Below, piece by piece: positions 46,998 through 58,928 of a stretch of DNA of 64,000 nucleotides (within the stretch, counting starts at the first letter, position 1; every line of letters begins with the position of its first letter). A program made the translations under genes and the position numbers. The notes under the pieces were generated by a model. That model ran no database searches. It was given only the letters and a program-made list of their open reading frames with translations, and had not been told where the DNA came from. Source of the stretch: Ehretia macrophylla (taxonomy: Eukaryota; Streptophyta; Magnoliopsida; Boraginales; Ehretiaceae); assembly GCA_037974665.1 (NCBI GenBank), contig CM075770.1, positions 7,018,501-7,082,500 on the forward strand, given 5' to 3'.

Positions 46998-48269
46998 TGT
47001 CACGCCCCCAACCCGACCTATAGAGGCTAGACTAGGGTGTGACCTAAATCATCATTGTTATTTTACGTCCTTAACCGTTTGACTATGATTAATGCTTAAT
47101 CGTTAGCCTAGAACTCCAAAAGTTTTTCCGAAAAACCGGCAGCATAACGGCTGTATTTAAGACCTTTGGTTTGACCTATTTTCTAAAACGCCTCAAAAAC
47201 TTTCAATCATTGATTCGATTTCAACTAAGACCCCAATTTATCATCAACCGATATGCCTATTGATCTAACTCGGAAGTCTCATTTGATTAACAAGCCTAAC
47301 AAGATAACTATGTTCCGTTTATTTGTCAATCCCTTTTACGCGAGTACCTGTTATCCTTTAGCCTATGAGTAAGTACCTGGGTAAGATTAGATAGATTCAT
47401 TTATTTGATCCTTCACCTAATGCTTCAGTTGCCTATGATAGTTACTAAATCAAAATAGTGATAGCAAAACGACCAATTAGAGTGTTCGTCTAGTTATAAT
47501 CAGTACAAGCCAAAATTAGACCCAAATTACAACGGGGTCATTTACATCAACAAAATAAGTAGTCTTCAAAGCAAACACAACGTTCACAAAACAGCCACTG
47601 TCAAGCAAGGCACATAAAGCACGTAATCATTCCAAGGAATCATCAACAGGCACATTCTCTTCGGGTACCTGTTCCAAATCTTCTTCACTTGTGATGATAA
47701 AAGAGGGTGAGTCCTTATGAACTCAGCGAGGGGGAACAAGAGATAACGTTTTAAAAACTCTTTTCCGATTACTCTTATGAAAAACCCTTTTGAAAACATG
47801 TCATATGAAATAAGCAAGTTCATAACATAACATAAATATAAATGAACATATTTACCCGTCTTTCCTCCCCGAGGTCCTCTAGGAACCAAGCGAGAGTACT
47901 TAAACACATAGTAAAAAGGATACGTTTTGATACGTACAGGACTCTAGAGGTGACTCCTACGGGCTCAAGAGGTAGCTCCCACCACTTTTGGGTGTAGTAC
48001 TTTACCCCGCATAACACTTAGTTCCTTCTGTTCAAGTGATACATTACGCTTTTGCTTTCAAGTTCATTTCCAATAACCATTGTTGTAGCCGGCATCAATC
48101 ATCTACTTATCACTCCAAATGGGTGTACTCCGGATGTATGCCAAACCTACGACCCAACTCTCCGAGGGTGGATGCCAAGCGAGAAAGGGAATTGGACCAT
48201 GGTAGTCACGGGAGCACCGGCAAGCCATATGCCGCCCGGCGTTCGTGGAACGCTACCATGCCACAATGA

Positions 48270-48283
48270 AAGGTTGCAACCTT
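48270..48283. other. Perfect 14-bp palindrome in element R LTR
   Basis: AAGGTTGCAACCTT, third copy; conserved while surrounding text varies. Confidence 0.7.
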
Positions 48284-48320
48284 GTATGCAATTCCCATTT
48301 ATGTCATTTAACATTTCACA

Positions 48321-48560
48321 TTAGGAGGTCAACAAAGTAGGTTGCCTTCGAGCAAGTATATGATCACATTTTGACATATTGGCATATAAGGCATTGTAAG
48401 AACATATAATCATTTCATATATCCATTTGAAAGCAATTAAACTTTCACGGACAGCCAAGTAATCATGTTTAAATAAACCATTGAATATCTTTTAACAATT
48501 CACATTAGGAGGTCAACAAAGTAGGTTGCCTCCGAGCAATTATAAGATCACATATCGATA
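48321..48560. repeat. Tandem duplication in LTR, about 184 bp
   Basis: The word 'ttaggaggtcaacaaagtag' starts at 48321 and again at 48505, each time followed by 'gttgcct(t/c)cgagcaa' and 'atcaca'. The unit is an imperfect inverted repeat around 'aacaaagtaggtt'. The solo LTR and element W carry it once. Confidence 0.7.
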
Positions 48561-49239
48561 AGTAAACATACAAGGCATGCTTGACATGTATATTCACTTT
48601 GTAAAACACTTAGAGGCATATGATCATTTAAGCCCGCCAAGTAGCTTCGTATAAAACAAGTTATATAACTCATTTCGGGTTCATATATTAAGTGTTGAGA
48701 TCATATAAGCATGCAACGACACTTACACAAAACCGGGTACAAGAATAGTTCACTTATCAACCTGCAATCATTGGGAATCATATTTAGAGCTCTAAGGACA
48801 ATTATGGGGAGCCTATTAACCACACAATTGAACACATTTAACCATAGGATCATCTCTTAGCAAGTAGTCATAAGCGATAGGGCCTCAATTATGTGCTTAC
48901 ACATGCGATTAAGCAAACCATTCATCAATTAATGAATCCAAGCCATGCATCAACCAAATTAAGCAACCTCAACCAACCACAACAGCCCACACAACTTCTA
49001 ACTTCCATAATCCCAAGCATTCAATACCACAAGTAAAGTTACTACATGATTCAAAGCATATTACCAAGCAAACACCTTACTGCAATGGTCTGTTTTTCCA
49101 CATTCAATTAGCCAAGCAAATAATCTCCAAATTCATTGAACCAAATTTCAAATCGAAGCTTAATGAGTGGTTTAAATCTAGAAACAAACCTTGCTGCATT
49201 TGGAGTTCGGATTTAGTAGTTATGGCCAAACTGTGAGAC

Positions 49240-49610
49240 TACACAAAACTATCCAGATTCGTACACATTTCGATATTTGCTATTTTTGAGGCCTTTAAAC
49301 ACAAAATTAGCCTTAGCCTATTTCTGACAAATATGTTCATAACTGACCAATCTAGTGGGACAGCAAATTTAATGCATTTTTGACATCATTTACTAGGCCA
49401 AAACTATTTCTTTCTACAAGGTCAGAAAGCTGCCAGAAACCTACTTCATATTTCCAAGATTTCCGGATTTAGACACCTTTCGATATTTGGCCATTTTGGA
49501 GGTCTTAGAGTCAAAATTGGCCTTGGCCTATTTCTACAAAAAATGTTCATAACTGACAAAAATAGGGACCTACAAATGTTCATGCATTTTTATCAAAGTC
49601 AGTAATCTGC
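49240..49610. repeat. Tandem duplication in LTR, about 225-235 bp
   Basis: The block 'cgatatttg...tttttgaggcc(t/g)tt...aaaattagcct' and 'atttct..aaaaatgttcataactga' occurs at about 49270-49345 and again at about 49488-49562. Confidence 0.6.
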
Positions 49611-51351
49611 AAGCAAAAACGTGTTTACATATCTTCAAGTTTCTAGCCATTATCAAGCCATGCATGAGTAGATAGGCTCATATACACACATATACAATAA
49701 TTACAGAGGTAAAGATAGTCATATGAGAGTATGCATGTGAGTTTTGAGAGCTTTTAAAAGAGTTTAAGCCTCTCCTTTAGCAAATTGATAGATGAAGATG
49801 CACAAATGCTCTTGAAAATGCACAAAAGGCCATCTTTCCATGCTTTGGCCAAGTGGTGGCTTGGCTTTCCTTAAATCCTAGCTTAGGTAGCATGTGAAGA
49901 AGGTGTACATGTGTCTGAACCCAAAAGAAATAGAAGAAAACTATCAAAACTTACCTATGGCCGAGATAGAGAGTTTTGTGAGATTTGTGTGAGATTTTCT
50001 TGCTTCTTGTTTGCTTGTGCTTGCTATGGTCGAGCTTGGGAGAGTCTTATAGTGTCCTTGAGAGTTTTTAGGAGTCTTGGGAGCTAAAAGGGGCAGCCAT
50101 GGTCAAAAATGAGAGAGAATGAGAGAGTTTTGAGAGAAAATTGATGTTTGAAGCATGTTAAGTGTAGCTTGTGTGTGTGTGTCAGCCTTGAGCCTTACAA
50201 ATCTGATTTTTGTGAGTCATCTAGTGCACAATTGAATTGTTTTGGCATGTGTGGTGAAAGGGCCAAGAAAGTGAGGCATTGGGTAGGGTGTTTGAGCATT
50301 ATTTTATGCATTGTGTTTTGTTTGTGTCATAAAATGTTTAGGATAGAATATTTTTTATTCAAGCTTGCTCAAAGACCTTGATATGGCCGGAATTAGAAAG
50401 GAAAATTCTAAATTTTCAGATTCATGCGAGTATATTATGGATTATAATAAATGTAGAATTTGAGGTGCATTGATTTTAGGTGAGAATAAAAAATAAAGAA
50501 TGTTTAGGTGTTTGTGTCGAAAGAATTGTTTATTGTTAGTGGATTTTGTAGAGAATTTGAGTTAGGATTAGAATATTGTTAGTGGAATATGTAGGATTAA
50601 TATAATATTATTTTAATTGTTAGGGAATTGTGTAGGATTATTTTATTGTCTTGTGCTTTGTGTAGGAATCTTTATTGATTAGCGTGTAGGCACGCATTCT
50701 TAGGTTTAGGACACGCACTACAAGGTAAGGCACGCACTTCAAGACAAATGCACGAATTTCAAAGAAAATGTACGTAACCCTAGGGGAATGCACACAAACC
50801 AATGCAAGGCATATAATTCAATGCAATGCATGTAAATCGAGGTACGATACTTAAACCTAGGTTAGGGCACGTAGTTCAAGGTCAGTGCACACAAATTGAG
50901 GTATCGCACGTAAATCGAAGTCAGAGCACACAATTCTAGGTATCGCACGTACATCGAGATCAAGGCATGTAGGTCAAGGATTAGGGCACACAATTCTAAG
51001 TCAAGGCACGTATGATAAGGCATGCATGAAAACCAAGACAGAGCACGTAATCCAAGGTCGGTCTATAATTCTGGGTATAAGGCATGCAAATCGATATAGG
51101 ACACGTTATTCGGGGTCCGACCTCACATTTTTCGTCACGGATTGTTCGTAGTGAGCCACGAAAAGGACGACAACCTAACTCGCGGGACATTAGAGGGCCC
51201 TAAAACGCGTCGATATCGCATCTTGCGAGGATGCTATGTTGTTGAAGAAGATGGGTCGTCGATAAACCCATTGGGCCTTTCGAATGGGCCGTCTCTCTGG
51301 ACTGGGACTGTGAAACATCAACACATAAAGGCTTTGTGCCCTCAACATGAC

Positions 51352-51469
51352 TGGTGCAATCATACCAGTACTAATGCACTGGATCCCATCAGAACTCCGA
51401 AGTTAAGCGTGATTGGGCTAGAGTAGTACTAGGATGGGTGACCCCCTGGGAAGTCCTCGTGTTGTACCC
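51352..51469 (+). rRNA. 5S: 5S rRNA gene P1
   Basis: About 7 differences. The C box is intact and the A box has one change. First copy after the orientation switch; about 220 bp of spacer separates it from the LTR. Confidence 0.93.
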
Positions 51470-52030
51470 CCTTCTCGTTTTGATTTTGTGCCCCTTAAGC
51501 CTTGCCAAGATTCTTTATTCGTCACATTTCTATTATCGAGTCCCACGGCATCTTAGGCAAGACAACTGCACTTTGGGTAGAGGTTGGGCCTGCAAATTGA
51601 GGCCGTGCGGCCTGTGACCAAGTCTCCGTCGCTTCGGTGCCTATAACTTTTGATCCGTAAGGAGTTATGCAGTGCACAACATACCGTTGGAAAGCTCTCA
51701 GAGATCTGTGCAATGGGGGTAGCAAGTCTGCTCGGCTGCGCCTATTTTGTGTCCTAAAATTAATCATTTTTATCAGTTTTGGGCTACTTTTCTTCTTTTT
51801 GCGCTGTTTTTCATCCCGGATCGTTCGTAATGAGCCCTGAAAAGGACGACAACCTAACTCGCGGGACTTTAGAGGGCCCAACAACGCGTCGATATTGTGT
51901 CTTTCAAGGATGCTACATTGGTGAAGTAGATGAGTCATTGATAAACCCATTTGGCCTTTCGAATGGGCCGTCTCTCTGGGCTGGGACAGTGAACCGTCAA
52001 GACATAAGGGATTTGTGCCCTCAACATGAT

Positions 52031-52148
52031 AGGTGCGATCATACCACCCCTAATGCACTGGATCCTATCAAAACTTTGAAGTTAAGCGTGCTTGGGCGAG
52101 AGTAGTACTAGGATGGGTGACCCCCTGGGAAGTCCTCGTGTTGCACCC
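52031..52148 (+). rRNA. 5S: 5S rRNA gene P2, control boxes intact
   Basis: The A, IE and C boxes and the entire 3' half match the consensus; the roughly 9 differences are confined to the first 49 bases. Position -1 is T rather than C. A TATA-like acataa is present upstream. A plausible transcription template, but the RNA would be altered in helix I/loop A. Confidence 0.94.
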
Positions 52149-52168
52149 CTCTTTTCGTTTTGTTTTTT
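52149..52168 (+). terminator. Pol III T-run terminator (representative)
   Basis: Directly after P2: TTTT, TTTT and TTTTTT runs in 20 bp. The same pattern follows nearly every 5S copy of the window, except copy 22 and stub P15's lost unit. Confidence 0.8.
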
Positions 52169-52712
52169 GCCCGGTTATGCCTTGCCAATATGCTTTATCC
52201 ATCACATTTCTATTATCGAGTACCACGGTGTCTTGGGCAAGACAACTTCGCTTCGCGTAGAGGCTGGACCCGCAAACCGAGGGCGTAGGGCTTGTGACGA
52301 AGTCTCCGTCGTTCCTTTGCCCATAACTTTTGATCAGTAAGGAGTTATGCGGCGTACATCATACCGTTGGAAAGCTCTCTAAGAGCTATACGACGAGGGC
52401 AGCAAGCCTGCTCGGCTGCACCTATTTTTGGAGCCCAAAATCAACTGTTTCTATCATTTTTGGGCCACTTTTCTTCTTTTTGCACTGTTTCTTCATCCCG
52501 GATCGTTCGTAATGAGCCGCAAAAAGGACAACAACCTAACTCGCAGGACATTAGAGGGCCCTACAACGCGTTGACATCGCATCTTGCGAGGATGCTACGT
52601 TGTTGAAGCAAATGGGTCGTCGATAAACCCATTAGGCTTTTCGAATGGGCCATCTCTCTGGGTTGAAACTGTGAACCATCAACACATAAGGGCTTGGCGC
52701 CCTAAACATGAC

Positions 52713-52830
52713 TAGTGCGATCATACAAGGACTAATGCATTGGATCCCATCAGAACTCCAGAGTTAAGAGTGCTTGGGCGAGAGTAGTACAAGGATGGGT
52801 GACCCCTTGAGAAGTCCTCATGTTCTACCC
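52713..52830 (+). rRNA. 5S: 5S rRNA gene P3, diverged
   Basis: About 14 differences scattered over the gene; one in each control box and several at both ends. Confidence 0.9.
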
Positions 52831-53365
52831 CCTTTTTAGTTTTGATTTTGTGCCCTGTTAAGCCTTGCCAAGATGCTTTATCCGTCACATTTCTATTACC
52901 GAGTCCCACGGCATCTTGGGCAAGACAACTTCACTTCGCGTAGAAGCTGTGCCCGCAAACAGAAGGCGTGGGGCCTGTGAACAAGTCTCCGTCGCTCCAG
53001 TGCCCATACCATTCGATCCATAAGGAGTTATGCGGTGCACAGCATACCGTTGGAAAGCTTTTCGAGAGCTCTAGGATAGGGGCAGTAAGCGTGCTCGGCT
53101 GAGCCTATTTTCGGAGCCCAAAATAGATTATTTTCATCAGTTTGGGCCACTTTTCTTCCTTTTTTGATGTTTCTTCATCCTGGATTGTTCGTAGTATGCC
53201 GCGAAAAGGACGAAAACCTAACTCATAGGACATTAGAAGGCCCTACAATGCGTCGACATTGCGTCTTGCGAGGATGCTACGTTGTTGAAGCAAATGGGTC
53301 GTTGATAAACACATTGGGCCTTTCGAATGGGCTGTCTCTCTGGGTTGGGACTATGAACCGTCAAC

Positions 53366-53394
53366 ACATAAGGGCTATGTGCCCTCAACATGAC
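53366..53394 (+). promoter_or_regulatory. 5S upstream promoter elements (representative)
   Basis: Before P4: acataa at -29 to -24 (TATA-like), GC at -14/-13 and C at -1. This is the arrangement known for angiosperm 5S genes. The same text precedes most copies with small changes. Confidence 0.7.
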
Positions 53395-53512
53395 GGGTGC
53401 GATCATACTAGCCTTAATGCACCGGATCCCATCAGAACTCTGAAGTTAAGCGTTCTTGGGTGAGAGTAGTACTAGGATGGGTGACCCTCTGGGAAGTCCT
53501 CGCGTTGCACCC
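53395..53512 (+). rRNA. 5S: 5S rRNA gene P4
   Basis: About 8 differences, one in each control box. Upstream elements and C at -1 are well kept. Confidence 0.93.
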
Positions 53513-54077
53513 CTCTTTTCGTTTTGAGTTTTTGCCCTGTTCAGGCTTGCCAATGTGCTTTATCCGTCACATTTCTATTATTGATTCCCACGACATCTTG
53601 GACAAGATAACTTCGCTTCGCGTAGAGGCTGGGCCAGCAAATCGGGGGCGTGGGGCTTGTGACCAAGTCTTTGTCGCTCTGGTGCCAATAACTTTTGATC
53701 CGTAAGGAGTTATGCGATGCACAGCATACCATTGGAAAGCTCTACGGGAGCTCTACGACGAGGGCAGCAAACCTGCTCGGTTGTGCCTATTTTTGGATCC
53801 AAAAATTGATCATTTTCATCAATTTTGGGCCACTTTTCTTCTTTTTGAACTATTTCGTCTCCTTGGATCGTTCGTAGTGAGCCGCGAAAAGGATGACAAC
53901 CTAACTCGCTGGACATTAGAGGGCCCTACAACGAGTCAATATCGCGTCTTGCTAGGATGCCGCGTTGTTGAAGCATATGGGTCATCGTTAAACCCATTGG
54001 GCCTTTTGAATGGGCCGTCTCTCTAGACTGAGACTGTGATCTGTCAACACATAAAGGCTTTGCGCCCTCAACATGAC

Positions 54078-54194
54078 GGGTGCGATCATACAAGCACTAA
54101 TGCACCGGATCCCATAAGAACTCCGAAGTTAAGCGTGCTTGGGCAAGAGTAGTACTAAGATAGGTGACCCTTGGGAAGTCCTCGTGTTGCACCC
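54078..54194 (+). rRNA. 5S: 5S rRNA gene P5
   Basis: The A box is intact. One base is lost and two are changed in the C box; otherwise close to consensus. Confidence 0.92.
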
Positions 54195-54759
54195 CTCTTT
54201 TCGTTTTGTTTTTTTGCCCCGTTAAGCCTTGCCAAGATGATTTATCCATCACATATCTAATATCGAGTCCCACGGCATCTTGGGCAAGACAACAGCGCTG
54301 CGCGTAGAGGCTGGGCCCTCAAACTGAGGTCGTGGGGCCTATGACCAAGTCTCCGTCGCTCATTTGCCCATAACTTTTGATCTGTAAGGAGTTATGCGGC
54401 GCACATCGTACCATTGGAAAGCTCTCCGAGAGCTCTACGATGAGGGCAGCAAGCCTACTTGTCTGCACCTATTTTCAGAGCCCAAAATCAAACGTTTTCA
54501 TCAGTTTTAGGGTACTTTTCCTCTTTTTGTGTTGTTTCTTCATCACAGATCGTTCATAGTGAGCCGCGAAAAGGATGACAACCTAACTCACGGGACATTA
54601 GAGGGCCCTAAAATGCGTCGATATCGCGTCTTGCAAGGATGCTACATTTTTGAAGCAGATGGGTCGTCGATAAACCCATTGGGCCTTTTGAATGGGCCGC
54701 CTCTCTGGGTTGGGGCTGTGACCCGTCAACACATAAAGGCTTTGCGCCATCAACATGAT

Positions 54760-54877
54760 GGGCGCGATCATACCAGCACTAATGCACTGGATCCCATCAG
54801 AACTCCGAAGTTAAGCGTGCTTGGGCTAGAGTATTAATAGGATGGGTGACCCCCTGGGAAGTCCTCGTGTTGCTCCC
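54760..54877 (+). rRNA. 5S: 5S rRNA gene P6
   Basis: About 6 differences. Both A and C boxes match, but the text between them is altered (attaat for gtacta), and the final stem has one change. Confidence 0.93.
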
Positions 54878-55440
54878 CCTTTTCGTTTTTATTTTGTGTC
54901 CCCTTAAGCCTTGCAAAGATGATTTATCCATCATATTTCTATTATTGAGTCCCATGGCATCTTGGCCAAGACAACTTCACTTCGCATAGAGGCTGGGCCT
55001 GCAAACCGAGGTCGTGCGGCCTGTGACCAAGTCTCCGTTGCTCTGGTGCCTATTACTTTTGATCCGTATGGAGTTATGCGACGCACAAAGTACCGTTGGA
55101 AAGCTCTCTGAGATCTCTACGATTGGGACAACAAGCCTGCTAGGTTGCGCCTATTTTTGAAGCCAAAAATCAATCATTTTAATCAGTTTTGGTCCACTTT
55201 TCTTCTTTTTGCGCTGTTTCTTCATTCTGGATCATTCGTAGTGAGCCGCAAAAAGGACACGACCTAACTCGCAGTACATTTGAGAGCCCTAAAATGCAGC
55301 AATATCACGTCTTGGAAGGATGCTACATCGTCGAAGCAGATGGGTCATCAATAAACCCATTGGGCATTTCAAATGGGTCGTCTCTCTAGGCTGGCACTGT
55401 GAACCGTCAACACAAAAGGGATTTGTACACTCAACATGAC

Positions 55441-55558
55441 GGGTAAGATCATACCAGCACTAATGCAGCGGACCGCATTTGAACTCTGAAGTTAAGCATG
55501 CTTGGACGAGAGTAGTACTAGGATGGGTGACCCCCTAGGAAGTCCTCGTGTTGCACCC
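55441..55558 (+). rRNA. 5S: 5S rRNA gene P7
   Basis: About 12 differences, chiefly at gene positions 27-42. Confidence 0.9.
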
Positions 55559-55595
55559 CTTTTTTCGTTTTGTTTTTTTGCCCCGTTAAACCTTG

Positions 55596-55800
55596 CCAAA
55601 ATGAAGTCTTCTTTTTTCGCTGTTTCTTCGTCACGGATCATTCGTAGTATGCCCCAAAAAAGGACGATAACCTAACTCGCAGGACATTAAGGGCCCTACA
55701 ACCCGTCGATATCACGTCTTGGGAGGATGCTGCGTTGTTGAAGTAGATGGGTTGTCGATAAGCCCATTGGGCCTTTTGAATGGGCAGTCTCTCTGGGCTG
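55596..55800. other. Shortened, hybrid spacer
   Basis: After 'ccttgccaaaatga' the text jumps at about 55604 to 'agtcttcttttttcgctg', losing about 275 bp. The following spacer (55720-55795) carries type B words such as 'gatgctgcgttg', 'gataagcccattgg' and 'ccttttgaatgggc', inside an otherwise type A block. Confidence 0.75.
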
Positions 55801-55847
55801 GGACTATGAACCGTCAACACATAAGGGCTTTGCGCCCTCAACATAAC

Positions 55848-55965
55848 GGGTGTGATCATACTAGCACTAATGCACCGGATCCCATCAAAACTCCAAAGTT
55901 AAGCGTGCTTGGGCAAGAGTAGTAGTAGGACGTGTGACCCCTTGGGAAGTCCTCATGTTGCACCC
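55848..55965 (+). rRNA. 5S: 5S rRNA gene P8
   Basis: About 10 differences. The A box is intact and the C box has three changes. Sits in the shortest unit of block 3 (407 bp). Confidence 0.91.
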
Positions 55966-56530
55966 CCCTTTTTGTTTTGTTTTTTTGCCCCGTTCAGGCA
56001 TGCCAAGATGCTTTATCCGTTATATTTTGATTATCGAATCTCACAACATCTTGGGAAAGACAACTTCGCTTCGCGTAGAGGCTGGGCATACAAACCGAGG
56101 GCGTGGGGCCTGTGACCAAGTCCCTGTCGCTTCGGTCCCCATAACTTTTGATCCGTAAAGAGTTATACAGCGCACAACATACCTTTGGAAAGCTCTCCAA
56201 GAGCTCTACGATGGGGGTAGCAATCCTGCTCGGCTACGCCTATTTTTGGACCCTAAAATAAAAAAATTTCATCAGTTTTGAACCACTTTTCTTCTTTTTT
56301 TACTGTTTCTTCGTCCCGGATCGTTCGTAATGAGCCAAGAAAGTGACGACAACTTAACTCGCGGGACATTAGAGGGCCTTACAACGCGTCGATATCGCAT
56401 CTAGCGAGGATACTATGCTGTTGAAGCAGATAGGTCGTCGATAAACCCATTGCGCCTTTCGAATGGGCCGTCTCTCTGAGCTAAGACTGTGAACCATCAA
56501 CACATAAGGGATTTGCGCCCTCAACATGAC

Positions 56531-56648
56531 TGGTGCGATCATACTAGCACTAATACACCAGATCCTATTAGAACTCCGATGTTAAGCGTGCTTGGGCGAG
56601 AGTAGTACTAGGATGGGTGACCTGCTGGGAAGTCCTCGTGTTGCACCC
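56531..56648 (+). rRNA. 5S: 5S rRNA gene P9
   Basis: About 9 differences, one A-box and two C-box changes. Confidence 0.92.
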
Positions 56649-57209
56649 CTCTTTTCGTTTTGTTTTTTGGCCCCGTTAGGCCTTGTCAAGATGCTTTATC
56701 CATCACATTTCTATTATCGAGTCCCACGGCATCTTTGGCTAGACAACTTTGCTAAACATAAAGGCTGGGATCGCAAACCGAGGCATGGGGCCGTGACCAA
56801 GTCTCCGTCACTCCGGTGCCTATAAATTTTGATTCGTAAGGAGTTATACTGCACACAGTATACCATTGGAAAGCTCTCTAAGTGCTCTACGACGGAGGAA
56901 GCAACCATGCTCGGCTGCGCTAGTTTTCAGAGCCCAAAATCGATCATTTTCATTAATTTTGGGCTCTTTTCTTATTTTTTTGCTGTTTCTTCATCCCGGA
57001 TCATTCGTATTGAGCCGCGAAAAGGATGAGAACCTAACTCGCGGTACATTAGAGTGGCCTACAACACGTCAATATCATGTCTTGCGAGGATGCTACGTTG
57101 TTGAAGAAGATGGGTCGTTTATAAACCATTTGGCCTTTCAAATGGGCCGTCTCTCTGGGCTGCGACGGTGAACCATGAACACATAAGGGATTCGCGCCTT
57201 CAACATGAT

Positions 57210-57327
57210 AGGTGTGATCATCACAGCACTAATGCACCGGATCCCATCAGAACTCCGAAGTTAAGTGTGCTTGAGTGAGAGTAGTACTAAGAAGTATGAC
57301 CCCCTCGTAAGTCCTCGTGTTGCACCC
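57210..57327 (+). rRNA. 5S: 5S rRNA gene P10, C box destroyed
   Basis: About 13 differences, with five in the C box (aagaagtatgacc). Likely inactive. Confidence 0.9.
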
Positions 57328-57890
57328 CTCTTTTCAATTTGTTTTTTTGCCCGGTTAAGCCTTGACAAGATACTTTATCCATCACATTTCTATTATCGAG
57401 TCCCATGGCATCTTGGGCAAGGCAACTTCGCTTTGCGTAGAGACTGGGCCCGCAAACCGAGTACGTGGGGCCTATAACCAAGTCTCTGTCACTCCGGTGC
57501 CCATAACTATTGATCTGTTAGGCCTTATGCGGCGCACATCATACCGTTGGAAAGCTCTTCGAGAGCTCTACGATGAAGGTTTCAAGCCTGCTTGGCTGCA
57601 TTTATTTTTGAAACCTAAAATTGATCGTTTTCATTAGTTTTGGTCTATTTTCTTCTTTTTTGTTGTTTCTTCATCTCGGATCGATCGTATTGAGCCACAA
57701 AAAGGACAAGAAACTAACTCGCGGTACATTAGAGTACCCTACAACATGTCGATATCACGTCTTGCGAGGATGCTACGTTGTTAAAGCAGATGGGTCGTTG
57801 ATAAACCCATTGGGCCTTTCGAATGGGCCATCTCTCTCGGCTGGGACTGTGTACCGTCAACACATAAAGGATTTGCACCCTCAACATGAC

Positions 57891-58008
57891 GGGTGCGATC
57901 ATACCAGTACTAATACAACGGATCCTATCAGAACTACGAAGTTAAGCATGCTTGGGCAAGAGTAGTACTAGGATGGGTGACCCCCTAGGAAGTCCTCGTG
58001 TTGCACCC
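57891..58008 (+). rRNA. 5S: 5S rRNA gene P11
   Basis: About 8 differences, one in each control box. Confidence 0.92.
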
Positions 58009-58571
58009 CTCTTTTCATTTTGATTTTTGCCCCACTAAGCCTTGCCAAGATGCTTTATCTGTCACATTTATGTTATCGAGTCCCATGGCATCTTGGGCAA
58101 CACAACTTCACTTCGTGTAGAGGCTGCCCCGCAAACCAAGGGCGTAGGGCCTGTGACCATGTCTCCATCGCTCTAGTGCCCATAACTTTTGATCCGTATG
58201 GAGTTAAGTGGCGTACATCAATTTGTTGGAAAGCTCTCCGAGAGCTCTACGATGGGGGCAACAAGCCTGCTCGGTTGCACCTATTTTCATAGCCCAAAAT
58301 CGATCATTTTCATTAGTTTTGGGCCATATTTCTTTTTTTTGCGTTGTTTCTTCGACCCGGATCTTTCGTAGTGAGCTGAGAAAAAGACGACAACCTAACT
58401 CGCGTGACTTTAGTGGGCCTTACAACGCATCGATATCGCGTCTTGCGAGGATGCTACATTGTTGAAGTAGATGGGTCGTCGATAAACCCACTGGGTCTTT
58501 AGAATAGGCCGTCTCTTTGGGTTGGGACTGTGAACGGTCAATACATATGGGATTTGCTCCCTCAACATGAC

Positions 58572-58689
58572 GGTTGTTATCATACCAGCACTAATGCACT
58601 GGATCCCATCAGAACTACGAAGTTAAGCGTGCTTGGGCGTAAGTAGTACTAGGATGGGTGACCCCATGGGAAGTCCTCGTGTTGTACCC
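58572..58689 (+). rRNA. 5S: 5S rRNA gene P12
   Basis: About 9 differences with the A box intact. Starts ggttgttatc; the 'ggttgt' start is shared with P18 and, in altered form, with P14 and P19. Confidence 0.92.
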
Positions 58690-58913
58690 CTCTTTACGCT
58701 TTGTTTTTTTCACCCTTAAGCCTTGCCAAGATGCTTTATCCGTCACATTTCTATTATCGAGTCCCACGGAATCTTGGGGAAGACAACTTCGCTTTGCGAA
58801 GAGGGTGGGCATACAAACCGAGGGCGTGGGGCCTGTGACCAAGTCTCCGTCGCTCTAGTGGCCATAACTCTTAATCCGTAAGGAGTTATGCAGTGCATAG
58901 CATACTATTGGAA

Positions 58914-58928
58914 AGCTCTCCGAGAGCT
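58914..58928. other. Spacer palindrome (representative)
   Basis: AGCTCTC, one base, GAGAGCT. Present in most spacers of all blocks in both type A and type B, and often kept in at least one arm when neighbouring text has changed. Confidence 0.65.

Larger units (their letters stand above)
43775..51127 (-). mobile_element. LARD-like LTR retroelement (element R)
   Basis: On the minus strand it reads: 5' LTR (51127 to 46998), a 12-bp gap, tRNA-iMet primer-binding site, a 2.35-kb interior without any open frame of note, then the last 870 bp of a 3' LTR ending at 43775. The U3 part of the 3' LTR and any purine tract are missing. A very long LTR around a non-coding interior is the architecture of large retrotransposon derivatives, which depend on proteins from other elements. 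Flanks differ (gcatt at left, ttttt at right), and the 5S arrays on its two sides face opposite ways, so the ends probably do not derive from one insertion event. Confidence 0.85.
46998..51127 (-). repeat. 5' LTR of element R (4.1 kb)
   Basis: 4130 bp; on the minus strand TGTGAGGTCGGACCCCG...GGGCGTGACA. About 440 bp longer than the solo LTR, because of internal duplications (48321-48520 and 49240-49610). Contains the 14-bp palindrome. Open frames such as 47584-47907 and 50148-50381 are not shared in frame with the other LTR copies. Confidence 0.9.

Noticed and set aside
50148..50381. Cysteine-rich open frame in element R LTR
   Set aside because: No counterpart in the other LTR copies; lies on the strand opposite to the element and includes a short GT run.
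43770..51132. Target-site duplication of element R
   Set aside because: The five-base flanks are gcatt and ttttt and do not match in either orientation.
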